Assembly (NCBI GenBank): GCA_965262305.1
Contig: CBDHEY010000004.1
Span: 744,001-808,000 of the forward strand
Origin: CBDHEY01 sp965262305
GTDB lineage: Bacteria > Pseudomonadota > Gammaproteobacteria > Pseudomonadales > Cellvibrionaceae
Direction of reading: 5' to 3'
Length of the DNA stretch: 64,000 bases
Under the pieces are notes generated by a model. That model ran no database searches, was not told the origin of the DNA, and was given only the letters and a program-made list of their open reading frames with translations. Shown here piece after piece: positions 17,732-26,319 of this stretch; positions within the stretch are counted from its first letter, which is position 1; each line of letters starts with the position of its first letter. Made by a program: the position numbers and the translations under genes.

Positions 17732-18102
17732 CCCAAGAAATTGAGTTTCGCGATTTCATTTTGGTTATTAAGTGCGTCAATATTGCTGGAAAACAACTGA
17801 ATATGACTCGGCATAATTAAAATGGCGCGTTCGTCTATAAGCTTAATAAAACCAGCTTGATAGCTTTTTACAAAACCTGTCTCAAAATCGGGGGTTTGAA
17901 ATTCGGGAATATCTACTTGATCGATCAAACCGTTACCTAGAGGGTCTTCGGTACTGCATAAATCTTTGTATATCGCGATGTTGTTGCATGTAATAACGAG
18001 ACATGTGCCATTAGTAAATTCAACGATAGTGGCGAGAACATTTGCTTTTAAGTTAACTGTCTTACAATGCTGAATAATTTCGGAATTACCTTCTAAGATC
18101 AC
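17728..18102 (-). CDS. Conserved-looking cytosolic protein of unknown function
   Basis: 124 residues from a GTG start, no signal peptide or membrane span, four cysteines. It begins three bases after the stop of the DUF799 gene, so it is probably the last gene of the CsgG-DUF4810-DUF799 operon and may be translationally coupled. No domain recognised. Confidence 0.6.
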   Translation of the reverse strand: MILEGNSEIIQHCKTVNLKANVLATIVEFTNGTCLVITCNNIAIYKDLCSTEDPLGNGLIDQVDIPEFQTPDFETGFVKSYQAGFIKLIDERAILIMPSHIQLFSSNIDALNNQNEIAKLNFLG

Positions 18103-18105
18103 AGG

Positions 18106-18765
18106 TTATTTCTCTTCTGATTTAATTCTTTCTAAGTAATACGGGCCTTTTGGAAAGCGATATCCTGAATAGAGTTTTTTATTTACCCTATAGGTCAGCC
18201 TGTGGGCTGAGTCGTAGGAGGAATTAATAACTTGTCCTATGATGGCGCCTACTAGTTGTGCTCCAACATTATCATTACTATATGATGAATGATCATTTTC
18301 CTTCGCGGTTCCTTCCCATAGAAGTTCGCCCGTTAAAGTATCTACTAGCTTTGCTTTGATTTTAACTTGGGTTTTAGAATCGATAATATTGTAATATTGG
18401 CCGTATTTTTCAGCGTGCAAATAAAGGATTGCGTCAGCGCCAAGTATCTCTCTTGCTTTATCCAAACGAGTTGCATGCATTTCATAAGGTGTCGGCAGCC
18501 CATTTTGTTTTAAAAAGGCATCAATCACCGCAACGGGATAAACATAATAGCCTGCATTAGCTAACGGTTTTGTAACTGTAGAAAGTATTGAATAACTCGC
18601 TTCTGGGTCATTACTGTCATTGAGTGGCGGCAGCACCAAAATGCTTTTTGGCGCTGAATAGTCAGCTCGTTCTAATCGAACAATTTTATCTGCTTTGGCG
18701 ATCAAGCTTGCGGTGAATAATCCAAAAAACAATAGTATCGCTATTTTTGATTTAGTACTTTCCAT
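18106..18765 (-). CDS. DUF799 / GNA1162-family periplasmic protein
   Basis: 219 residues. Signal-like N-terminus (KIAILLFFGLFTASLIAKA) without a lipobox Cys, so secreted or anchored rather than lipidated, whereas Neisseria GNA1162 homologues are lipoproteins. The core fits the family: SILVLPPLNDSNDPEASYSI, ILGADAILYLHAEKYG, and TGELLWEGTA. The fold resembles a TolB/CsgG-related nucleotide-sugar-like alpha/beta domain. Third gene of the operon that starts with the CsgG-family gene, 2 bases after the DUF4810 gene. Confidence 0.85.
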   Translation of the reverse strand: MESTKSKIAILLFFGLFTASLIAKADKIVRLERADYSAPKSILVLPPLNDSNDPEASYSILSTVTKPLANAGYYVYPVAVIDAFLKQNGLPTPYEMHATRLDKAREILGADAILYLHAEKYGQYYNIIDSKTQVKIKAKLVDTLTGELLWEGTAKENDHSSYSNDNVGAQLVGAIIGQVINSSYDSAHRLTYRVNKKLYSGYRFPKGPYYLERIKSEEK

Positions 18766-18767
18766 TG

Positions 18768-19133
18768 TTATGTTTCTTTAGGCAGGTTCGCTATCATTCT
18801 ATCGATAAATACCGAAGACTCTGGATAAAGTTGTTTTTCTCGAGAAAAGTAAGTTTCAGCTTTAGTGTAATCTTCAACTAAATAATACATGTAACCAACA
18901 TGAGCATGAACTCCAGGGCCCACGAGACCGCCCTTTTTCTCGATTTTTTCGATTTCCAGTACGAGAGTCTGAATTTGAGTCAAGGGAGCAGCTTTGTGGG
19001 GCTTACGATACATATTGTAAACGAAGCTTTCGTAAGACCCCCAAGAGTATCTTGCGGGTTTATTTGAACTGCACCCTACAAGTGTAACTCCCAAAATAAG
19101 AAGCAAACACATCCGTTTGTCGAGGGAATACAT
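18768..19133 (-). CDS. DUF4810 lipoprotein (GNA1163-like)
   Basis: 121 residues. Lipobox VGC in LLLILGVTLVGCSSNKPARY, then a short domain with the family pattern RYSWGSYESFVYNMYRKP and a TPR-like helix pair (VHAHVGYMYYLVEDYTKAET). The start ATG directly follows the stop of the CsgG-family gene; a second Met at 19112 sits closer to the signal core and may be the true start. Found in the middle of a three-gene set conserved in many Gamma- and Betaproteobacteria. Confidence 0.85.
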   Translation of the reverse strand: MYSLDKRMCLLLILGVTLVGCSSNKPARYSWGSYESFVYNMYRKPHKAAPLTQIQTLVLEIEKIEKKGGLVGPGVHAHVGYMYYLVEDYTKAETYFSREKQLYPESSVFIDRMIANLPKET

Positions 19134-19835
19134 TTAGATTGGACTCCACTTTCCTTGATCAATGCCTACAATAAGGTTGTTGATCGCTTCGCGTATCGCA
19201 AGGTCCATTACTTTTCCATTTAAGGACTCGTCATAACCGGTTTTGGTGCCAAATCCTATCGCTTGGCGACTTGTGAGCTTGTATTCTCCTGCGCCCTGCG
19301 AGGAATGAACTACGCGGGTAGTTTTGACATCCACCACATTGAGTAAAACCTTTGCATAGGCTTTTTGTTGTTTACCTGATCCAAGCAGACCAAAAAGTTG
19401 CTTGTCACTCGAATTGCGGCGGCCGAATTCTGTTACAACACCGACAATGGCGTATTTTGCGCTCTCAATTTTTTGTTTTACGTCACTGTATTGAACTTCG
19501 TTTTCGTAGACGTCTAAGTAATCACGATCCATAAGGTCAAAGCGGTTTGTCTGCTGTAAATGGGTTTTTAATACCGTTTTCGCTTGAGATCCCAAACGAT
19601 CAATATTGTCGGTAAACAAACCGCGCATATAGGTGGTGCTATTGTTAAAATCACCCACAATTATCAATGCTTTAGGGCCTGAATAATTGGTGTTATATGA
19701 ATCTACGTGTAAAGGCGCAACAGTGGCGTGTCGCTCTTTTACTGCGCAACCCGAAGTCATTCCAAAAAGAACAATTAATAACGCAGCGGTAAACTTTGAT
19801 ATTGCAGAATAATTCGGTAAATTGATATCTGTCAT
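19134..19835 (-). CDS. CsgG/HfaB-family lipoprotein
   Basis: 233 residues; lipobox SGC after LLIVLFGMTSGCAVKE, then the CsgG-like core (ALIIVGDFNN, LKTHLQQTNRFDLMDRDYLD, AKYAIVGVVTEFGRR, AYAKVLLNVVDVKTTRVVHS). CsgG is the outer-membrane pore for curli subunits and HfaB anchors holdfast, but this subfamily travels with DUF4810 and DUF799 and no csgA/B/E/F is present, so curli secretion is not inferred. First gene of the operon; together the three probably form a small envelope complex. Confidence 0.9.
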   Translation of the reverse strand: MTDINLPNYSAISKFTAALLIVLFGMTSGCAVKERHATVAPLHVDSYNTNYSGPKALIIVGDFNNSTTYMRGLFTDNIDRLGSQAKTVLKTHLQQTNRFDLMDRDYLDVYENEVQYSDVKQKIESAKYAIVGVVTEFGRRNSSDKQLFGLLGSGKQQKAYAKVLLNVVDVKTTRVVHSSQGAGEYKLTSRQAIGFGTKTGYDESLNGKVMDLAIREAINNLIVGIDQGKWSPI

Positions 19836-20097
19836 TTTTTGCTCCCTATCTCACATTTGGCACTTTGTTTATCAAAATAATAGTTATTTAGGTCAACTTT
19901 CTGACTTGTCTCGTCTGTCGCCTAAATTTTTTTGCTTGAAGGCGTAAAGATAGACTATATGGGAATTTACTGAATAACTGTAACATATTGTTTCTAATCG
20001 ATTATCACAAAAAATATAGATGTTTTTCCCACTTGGGTTTGTAGCATTTATGCTCGCCCTTTGGAAAAACATTTAAAACGAATACGATGAGGTTTAC

Positions 20098-20835
20098 ATG
20101 ATTATCCAAAATCACACCCAGGATTTAAACACCAATACTGGCACTATGCGCACCTATGTATACAGACCTGTCAGTGACGGGAAATATCCAGCGATTATCT
20201 TTTATTCAGAAATTTTTCAACAAACTGCGCCGATTGCTAGGTCTGCTGCGATCATGGCTGGGCATGGTTTTGTGGTTTTAGTCCCTGAGGTTTTTCATGA
20301 GCTGAATCCTATTGGCACAGTGCTGGCTTATGACGATGAAGGAAAAACGAAAGGAAATCATGATAAATGGGCTAAGCCTCTCGAAGATCACGATTCAGAT
20401 ACCGAAGCGCTTGTGGCATTTGCTAAAGGGCTTTCGTGCTCTACTGGGCACGTTGGATCTATGGGTGTTTGCATTGGTGGTCATCTAGCTTATAGAGCGG
20501 CACTAAACCCTAATATAAGGTCGGCATCGTGCTTATATGCTACTGACATTCATTCTAATACTTTGCCAAGTCAGGATGGAAATGATTCTTTTGTGAGAAC
20601 CAAAGATATTAAAGCCGAATTGCAGATGGTTTGGGGGCGCCAGGATCCTCATGTTCCAGACGAAGGGCGAAAAAAAATTTATGACAACTTGCTCGATGCC
20701 GGAGTACTTTTTACCTGGCATGAGTTTAATGCGCAACATGCGTTTATGCGTGATGAGGGCGATCGATACGACCCGGCCTTAGCGCTGCAAACATATCGTA
20801 TGGCCGTGGACTTTTTTAAAAGGACGCTCAGTTAA
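20098..20835 (+). CDS. Dienelactone hydrolase family protein
   Basis: Alpha/beta hydrolase of 245 residues with a cysteine nucleophile: MGVCIGGH (Cys125), acid WGRQDPHVP (Asp183), and histidine NAQHAF (His214). This matches the DLH triad Cys-Asp-His. The size is standard. No aromatic-degradation genes are near, so the natural substrate may be another ester or lactone. No signal peptide. Confidence 0.92.
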   Translation: MIIQNHTQDLNTNTGTMRTYVYRPVSDGKYPAIIFYSEIFQQTAPIARSAAIMAGHGFVVLVPEVFHELNPIGTVLAYDDEGKTKGNHDKWAKPLEDHDSDTEALVAFAKGLSCSTGHVGSMGVCIGGHLAYRAALNPNIRSASCLYATDIHSNTLPSQDGNDSFVRTKDIKAELQMVWGRQDPHVPDEGRKKIYDNLLDAGVLFTWHEFNAQHAFMRDEGDRYDPALALQTYRMAVDFFKRTLS

Positions 20836-20955
20836 ATCAAGTGTTGACTGATATAACTACAGTTTATTGAATGGAGAAAGTCTAGACTCATTTCGCGCAA
20901 GTCATGAAGTGAATCTTCACTATACTCAAGAGGTTAGGTTGATGGATAGCAACTT

Positions 20956-22170
20956 ATGCTTAATGAGAATCAAGAAATAGAGCAGCTAAAAAATGAATTG
21001 AGCGACGCCAAGGCAATGGCTCTCGACATAATGCGTAGTAGCGCGGAAACGGGGCAAGTGCTGCAATTCTTAAAACAGTGTTTTGCTACGGATAGTTTTA
21101 GTGGTTTAGCCCATCATCTCCTCGAGTTTCTAAGCAATATTGATTTGAAGTCATGCCTCTTGATTCATGGTGTTGAAGGCGAGTTATTTTTCACTCTTGA
21201 TGCGGATCAAGAGATGATTGATAGAAGCTTTCTTGAAAAGCACCAGTATTCCAGTCGAATTTGCTATAAAAACGAACGGTTAGTGGTAAATTTTTCTCAT
21301 TGCTCATTATTGATTAATAACTTTCCAGATGATGAAGTCAAAGCTGGTAAGCTGAGAGATACGCTCGCTATTTTAATGGATGGCGTGAATGAAAAAGTAA
21401 ATAGTATTATCTTAGCCAATCGGGCTCAGGAAGCGAGAAATGTAAAAGATGCTTTTTTTACACTTATGTCTCATGAGCTTAGAACTCCGCTAAATCCTAT
21501 AATTGGCTATAGTACGAGGCTTTTGCGCAAGCTAGAAGGGTTTCTTGACGATAAAGACAAACGGGCTTTTGAAACGATAAAAAAAAATGGCGAACACCTT
21601 TTGCGTCTGATAAACGATATTCTTTCCTTGTCTGATGTAAGCAATAATCAAATTGTATTGCATCGACAAAACACATGTATTGTTGGCGCGGTTTGTGATG
21701 CTGAGCAGGCATTGCTGAACCTTCAGACTTCGCACAATGTGACTGTTAATATTGTTAGACCAGAAGAGGACTATATTTCTTACGTTGATAGTGAGCGTAT
21801 TCGTGATGTTTTTATTGGTGTGTTATCTAATGCAATTAAATACTCTCCTGATGGCACGGTGAATATTCTTTTTTCTGAGTCAAAAGAAGGTCTTTTAAGT
21901 TTTGTAAATATCTCTTTTATTGATACAGGAAAAGGCATTGCTTCGGACGATCATGAAAAAGTCTTTCATCATTTTTCCACTCGAGATGATCCAACGTCAC
22001 AAAAAATGCGCAGTGAAGGGATTAGTTTATTTTTAGTACGTGAACTTGTGCGCTTGAGTGGTGGTCGAATTGAACTAGAAAGTGAAATCGGATCAGGCAG
22101 TACATTTCGTGTTTGTCTACCTCTTATTGATAGTGACTATTATTTTGAAGAAGGTTCATCCTTGCATTAA
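20956..22170 (+). CDS. Soluble sensor histidine kinase
   Basis: 404 residues without membrane spans. An N-terminal helical start is followed by an unrecognised 100-residue sensory region (possibly GAF-like), then the dimerisation/phosphoacceptor site SHELRTPLNP (His173) and an HATPase domain with N box SNAIKYS, G1 DTGKGI and G2 GISLFLVRELVRLSGG. No receiver domain and no response-regulator gene adjoins, so the partner is encoded elsewhere. It is followed at 125 bases by the CHASE2 kinase, which may share a pathway. Confidence 0.9.
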   Translation: MLNENQEIEQLKNELSDAKAMALDIMRSSAETGQVLQFLKQCFATDSFSGLAHHLLEFLSNIDLKSCLLIHGVEGELFFTLDADQEMIDRSFLEKHQYSSRICYKNERLVVNFSHCSLLINNFPDDEVKAGKLRDTLAILMDGVNEKVNSIILANRAQEARNVKDAFFTLMSHELRTPLNPIIGYSTRLLRKLEGFLDDKDKRAFETIKKNGEHLLRLINDILSLSDVSNNQIVLHRQNTCIVGAVCDAEQALLNLQTSHNVTVNIVRPEEDYISYVDSERIRDVFIGVLSNAIKYSPDGTVNILFSESKEGLLSFVNISFIDTGKGIASDDHEKVFHHFSTRDDPTSQKMRSEGISLFLVRELVRLSGGRIELESEIGSGSTFRVCLPLIDSDYYFEEGSSLH

Positions 22171-22295
22171 AACACAACTTTGAGTGATACTTCTTTCCTT
22201 ATTTAATTTTAATAATTTATCGTTTCGAATCTTGCTGAATTCAAAGTATAGAATGTTTGGCAAAGAAAAATCGTTACTTTTATAAAACTAATTAA

Positions 22296-24938
22296 ATGCT
22301 TGTTTGGGTGAAATCTATGGGCCAACTTGGTCTGGGGAAAAGAAACTGGTTTTCTGTACTCCTAATTCTGATTCTTTTGGGAGCATCATACGGTGTTTCT
22401 TTGATCGAGCGAGTAAACCGGTTTGTCTATGATATTGCAATTAGCCAATTTCAAAATAAAGCTCATGAAAGTATTTTGCTGGTTAATATAGACGATGAAA
22501 GCATCTCTACTTTAGGTCAATGGCCCTGGCAGAGAAGTCTGCACGCTGATTTTGCTGAAGCGCTTGTTGATAATCCCCCCAAAGTTTTAGTATATCTACC
22601 CTATTTTTTTGATAAGTCTTTATCGGCTGAAAGCACGCAATTACAGCTTGTTGATACTGTGCTAAACGACATTGGAGTTTCAAATGAAATGGATGTGCTG
22701 ACTAGTGAGCCATGGAATAAACTTCTTCGAGAGTCAACATATCTTCCCGAGAATAGGAGAAACGATTTTGTTGCGAAAATTAATAATCTTCATTCGAAGT
22801 TATCAGGGATTAAACGTTCTCTATCCTATTCAGATCAAGATTCTAAATTAGGGAACAAGTTTGGCGCACTTCCGAAAGTAATACTTCCAGCGGTGGCTAC
22901 ATTTGGAAAAGCGCCTATTCAAAATAGCTTAGTTCCGGAAATTGTATCCAGATCTGCCATGCCAATATCTGTAGGAGAACCATCTTTTGTAAAAGACATA
23001 TATTCGTCAATCAAAATTTCTGTACCGATACCTGAAGTAGCTTCAAATATTGAAGCTATTGGGCATGCAAACATTATTTTAGGAACAGATGGTGTGCTAC
23101 GACAAAATTCTTTGGTTGTAAATCATTCGGATAATTTTATCCCTTCGTTATCACTTGCAGTTGTCGCAGCCAACTATGATTTAAGTCCCAAAGAAGCAGT
23201 AGTGGATCCCGGGTTTGGAGTTTATCTCGGTCAGAAATTTATTCCCACAAATCTAAAGCTGCAGATTAATACGACTTATTACGACGAGATAAATTCTGGA
23301 GACACTATTTTTCCAACTTATTCTTTTGTTAACGTATTAAATGGAAAAATAAACCCAAATATACTTAAAGATAAAATTGTTATTGTGGGTGAAACCGCTA
23401 GGGGACTGGGTTCTAGGTTTCTTTTACCTGATAATCGTATTATGTCGTCTCCCGAAGTTCTCGCTCATTCCATTTCAAATATACTGAACGACGAGTTTGT
23501 CGTAGAGCCTCAGTGGAATCTATTGGCTCAAATTATTGCTTTTGTAATAGTTATGCTACTAGTTTTGTTTTTCATTTCACGGAATCAAGCGCTCTATTCT
23601 ACCCTGGTTTTAGTTTTGGGTTTTGTATCGATATTTGCAATCCAACTAATCAGCTTATATTTAAAAAATATATGGCTAAATCTAGCTGGACCTTTGACTT
23701 TACTGATTTTCAGCTATTTTGTTTTTACTTTATCACGATTTTTTCGCTTGGAAACGGTGCAATATAAATCTACGATTGAATCTAATGAAAATCACCGAAT
23801 ATTGGGTCTTACATATCAAGGTCAAGGCCAATTGGATTTAGCTTTCGATCATCTTCGTCGGTGTGAAGCAAGTGAAGATCTAGCAACACTTCTGTACATG
23901 TTGGGGTTAGATTTTGAGCGAAAAAGACAGTATCACAAAGCGGTCGCAGTATATGAACACATATTGAGATTTTTACCTGCTTACAAGGATTTAGAACAAA
24001 GAATAAAAGCTTTGAATCAGACGGAATCCTCTGCTGTAACATTCACGAGCAGTGAATCCATGCAAACTCAGACAATTATCAAAGATGATCAAATCGAGTT
24101 GGAAAAGCCCACTTTAGGGCGCTATACCATTAGCAAGGAAATTGGTCGAGGTGGTATGGGGGTGGTCTATTTGGGTGCAGATCCAAAAATAAATAGATCT
24201 GTCGCCCTTAAAACTTTAGACCTAAATATGGTTGCAAAGGAATCAGAAAATCCTGAAGAAACAATCGCGCGTTTTTATCGCGAAGCTAAAGCAGTTGGGC
24301 AATTAAATCACCGAAGCATCGTTACAATATATGATGTTGGACAAGAAAAAGACTTAGCTTATTTAGCGATGGAATTTCTAAATGGTACGCCCCTAAATCG
24401 TTTTGTTTCTGAAGAAAAGAGACTACCAATACCCGACGTAATTAAGATTGGTTTGGCGTGCGCAGATGCGCTAGATTATGCTCACAAGCAAAATGTAATT
24501 CATCGTGATATCAAACCATCTAACATCATTTATGATCCAGAGAACAGATCAGCAAAGATCACTGATTTTGGTGTGGCACATCTAATAAATAATCAATTTA
24601 CCAACACCAATATTATTGTTGGTACTCTGGGTTATATGTCACCAGAACAAATTCGAGGAGAACAAGTGGACGGTCGATCAGATATTTTTTCTTTGGGGGC
24701 GACTCTGTATCAATTGTTATCTGGTGCGTTAGCCTTTGATACGTCAAGTATAGCGAGTTTTAGTTATTCGGTTTGCCATGATTCTGTATCACCCATCAAT
24801 GAGCTAAATCCGGAAGTTAGCGATTCCTTGAGTTCTTGCATACAGCAATCGATGGAAAAGAACCCAGATCTTAGGTTTCAATCTGGGTTAGAAATGAAAA
24901 ATAAATTGTCGTCGTGTTTGAGTGATTATGCGAGTTAA
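22296..24938 (+). CDS. CHASE2-domain membrane serine/threonine kinase
   Basis: 880 residues. Order: membrane span (about 15-37); periplasmic CHASE2 domain (about 45-400) with the hallmark NIDDESISTLGQWPWQR; three membrane spans (about 408-480); a cytosolic TPR-like linker (LGLTYQGQGQLDLAFDHLRR, AVAVYEHILRFLP); kinase domain from about 605 with GRGGMGVVYLG, Lys639 in VALKTL, HRDIKPSN (Asp738), DFGVAH and GYMSPEQI. All catalytic residues are intact. Such receptors turn a periplasmic signal into Ser/Thr phosphorylation. The stop codon abuts the stop of the convergent LysM/FecR gene, and that pairing suggests a functional link. Confidence 0.94.
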   Translation: MLVWVKSMGQLGLGKRNWFSVLLILILLGASYGVSLIERVNRFVYDIAISQFQNKAHESILLVNIDDESISTLGQWPWQRSLHADFAEALVDNPPKVLVYLPYFFDKSLSAESTQLQLVDTVLNDIGVSNEMDVLTSEPWNKLLRESTYLPENRRNDFVAKINNLHSKLSGIKRSLSYSDQDSKLGNKFGALPKVILPAVATFGKAPIQNSLVPEIVSRSAMPISVGEPSFVKDIYSSIKISVPIPEVASNIEAIGHANIILGTDGVLRQNSLVVNHSDNFIPSLSLAVVAANYDLSPKEAVVDPGFGVYLGQKFIPTNLKLQINTTYYDEINSGDTIFPTYSFVNVLNGKINPNILKDKIVIVGETARGLGSRFLLPDNRIMSSPEVLAHSISNILNDEFVVEPQWNLLAQIIAFVIVMLLVLFFISRNQALYSTLVLVLGFVSIFAIQLISLYLKNIWLNLAGPLTLLIFSYFVFTLSRFFRLETVQYKSTIESNENHRILGLTYQGQGQLDLAFDHLRRCEASEDLATLLYMLGLDFERKRQYHKAVAVYEHILRFLPAYKDLEQRIKALNQTESSAVTFTSSESMQTQTIIKDDQIELEKPTLGRYTISKEIGRGGMGVVYLGADPKINRSVALKTLDLNMVAKESENPEETIARFYREAKAVGQLNHRSIVTIYDVGQEKDLAYLAMEFLNGTPLNRFVSEEKRLPIPDVIKIGLACADALDYAHKQNVIHRDIKPSNIIYDPENRSAKITDFGVAHLINNQFTNTNIIVGTLGYMSPEQIRGEQVDGRSDIFSLGATLYQLLSGALAFDTSSIASFSYSVCHDSVSPINELNPEVSDSLSSCIQQSMEKNPDLRFQSGLEMKNKLSSCLSDYAS

Positions 24939-25877
24939 CTATTCGATATACTCATTTATAAAATCAATTGCTTTTTGCCACCATGGTATTGAAATCTCGT
25001 TGAGTTTTTTGTCCAAATCAAAATAACCTTCGGGTATACTGCGAACGACAGGAGCGGATTCTGGTGATTCTATCTGGACAAGTTTCCCTTCTGGAATATC
25101 AAGTGTTCCCTCTTTTGTTGAAACGTAGATTGTTCCTTCACGTACAGCCGCCGATGTTCCCTTAAGTTCTCCGCAGTCATCCGTTTCGCATACTCTAACC
25201 GCATACTCGGTTCCCCTTATTCCCAGTGTAGTTTCCGGTGTTTTTAACTCGAAAACATCTTGTTCATCTTTACCTATTTCGCCTGACTTCGTTATTATCG
25301 AGCCAAAAAATAGGTTAAGGCGTGCAATGAATTGCCTAACCGGATTTGTATCATATTTGAATTCGGAAACCACAAATCGCGTGCTGGGGCCTAATATATA
25401 GGAAGATTTATCTTTAAAATCTAATTCCGCTTTACCTGTGTTACTGGTATTTAACTCGTCGCCAGATAAAATTCCCGCCGTAACATCGACTTCATTGGTG
25501 ATATCGTTTCTTTGCAAGTTTAATTTGGTTTTGATTTTTTTTACTTCACCAATAAATTCTACGACAGGAGTCGGGCTAGGAGAAGGTGTTGGCATAAATG
25601 TAGGTGTTGGACTTGGTAAGGGAGTTGGTGTAGTTAGAGAAGGTAAAATAAGTTCTTCACCTTCATAGATTAAATCGAGCGATCTCTGATCGAATTTATT
25701 TGCGTTGAGTTTCTTAACTTCTTCAAGCGTTGGTAAAAGTTCCTTATATGAACCTTCATACCCTTGTTTTTCTAGAATCGAAATTAGTGTATCGTTTTTA
25801 ACCACTATGTATGCATATGACGTCTGATAGAGCAATATCAATACAGTTGAAATTAGTGCGTAGATTTTTAACTTCAT
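24939..25877 (-). CDS. Exported LysM-like / FecR-domain protein with Pro-Thr linker
   Basis: 312 residues. Signal peptide (MKLKIYALISTVLILLYQTS), then a LysM-like region (IVVKNDTLISILEKQGYEGS ... YEGEELILPS) that may hold peptidoglycan, a PTPTPSP linker at about residues 85-105, and a FecR domain (DITNEVDVTAGILSGDELNT, FELKTPETTLGIRGTEYAV) with a short C-terminal helical tail. It is not the classical FecR sigma regulator: there is no membrane anchor to a cytosolic anti-sigma part and no FecI. LysM-FecR proteins recur beside CHASE2 signalling proteins, so it is a candidate periplasmic partner of the convergent CHASE2 kinase. Confidence 0.88.
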   Translation of the reverse strand: MKLKIYALISTVLILLYQTSYAYIVVKNDTLISILEKQGYEGSYKELLPTLEEVKKLNANKFDQRSLDLIYEGEELILPSLTTPTPLPSPTPTFMPTPSPSPTPVVEFIGEVKKIKTKLNLQRNDITNEVDVTAGILSGDELNTSNTGKAELDFKDKSSYILGPSTRFVVSEFKYDTNPVRQFIARLNLFFGSIITKSGEIGKDEQDVFELKTPETTLGIRGTEYAVRVCETDDCGELKGTSAAVREGTIYVSTKEGTLDIPEGKLVQIESPESAPVVRSIPEGYFDLDKKLNEISIPWWQKAIDFINEYIE

Positions 25878-25944
25878 AGGAATAACTCAAATAATTTAGC
25901 TTGAGGTTTTTTGATTGTGTAAGTGAGAACAATTAATCAAAAAA

Positions 25945-26001
25945 GAGGCAAAAACGCAAGTAATTGCAATAGCGGGGGATGCTACTACCTGCGTTTGCCT
26001 C
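25945..26001 (-). terminator. Terminator of the GlsB gene
   Basis: On the minus strand, arm GAGGCAAACGCA (from 26001) pairs with TGCGTTTTTGCCTC (ending 25945) with a bulge of two and a loop of about 30 bases, followed by TTTTTTGATT. The long loop makes it atypical. Confidence 0.55.
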
Positions 26002-26013
26002 CAAGCCCGAAGT

Positions 26014-26262
26014 CTATTTTTTGATTAAGCCAAGGCCAAAGAGCAACAATGCAGCACCAGCAGTTGCCGTTATGATTGCACCGATTAATCCTCCAGCGGT
26101 AATGCCGAGCAGGCCAAACACAAACCCTCCAATAATCGAACCTACAACACCGACAACAATATTACCCAAGATACCTAACCCACCGCCTTTCATTAGCATA
26201 CCAGCTAACCATCCAGCGAGAGCTCCGATTAGTAAAAAAATTAAAATTTCGTTAATAGACAT
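26014..26262 (-). CDS. GlsB/YeaQ/YmgE family small membrane protein
   Basis: 82 residues, three hydrophobic segments rich in glycine (IFLLIGALAGWLAGMLMKGG, LGNIVVGVVGSIIGGFVFG, GLIGAIITATAGAALLLFG). This is the 'transglycosylase-associated' family, induced by stress in E. coli and Enterococcus; the enzymatic name is historical. AGGAGA stands at good distance from the ATG. Same strand as ompA-like and LysM/FecR genes. Confidence 0.93.
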   Translation of the reverse strand: MSINEILIFLLIGALAGWLAGMLMKGGGLGILGNIVVGVVGSIIGGFVFGLLGITAGGLIGAIITATAGAALLLFGLGLIKK

Positions 26263-26319
26263 AAGTGTTTCTCCTAAAGTTTTTTAGTTAGTCATTTTTT
26301 TCGAGTTGAATAAACCGAG

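Noticed and set aside
19134..19835. CsgG gene as part of a curli system
   Set aside because: No csgA, B, E or F; neighbours are DUF4810 and DUF799, a different gene set.
24939..25877. Classical FecI-FecR iron signalling
   Set aside because: No FecI sigma or TonB receptor; the protein is exported and has a LysM-like part instead of a cytosolic anti-sigma domain.
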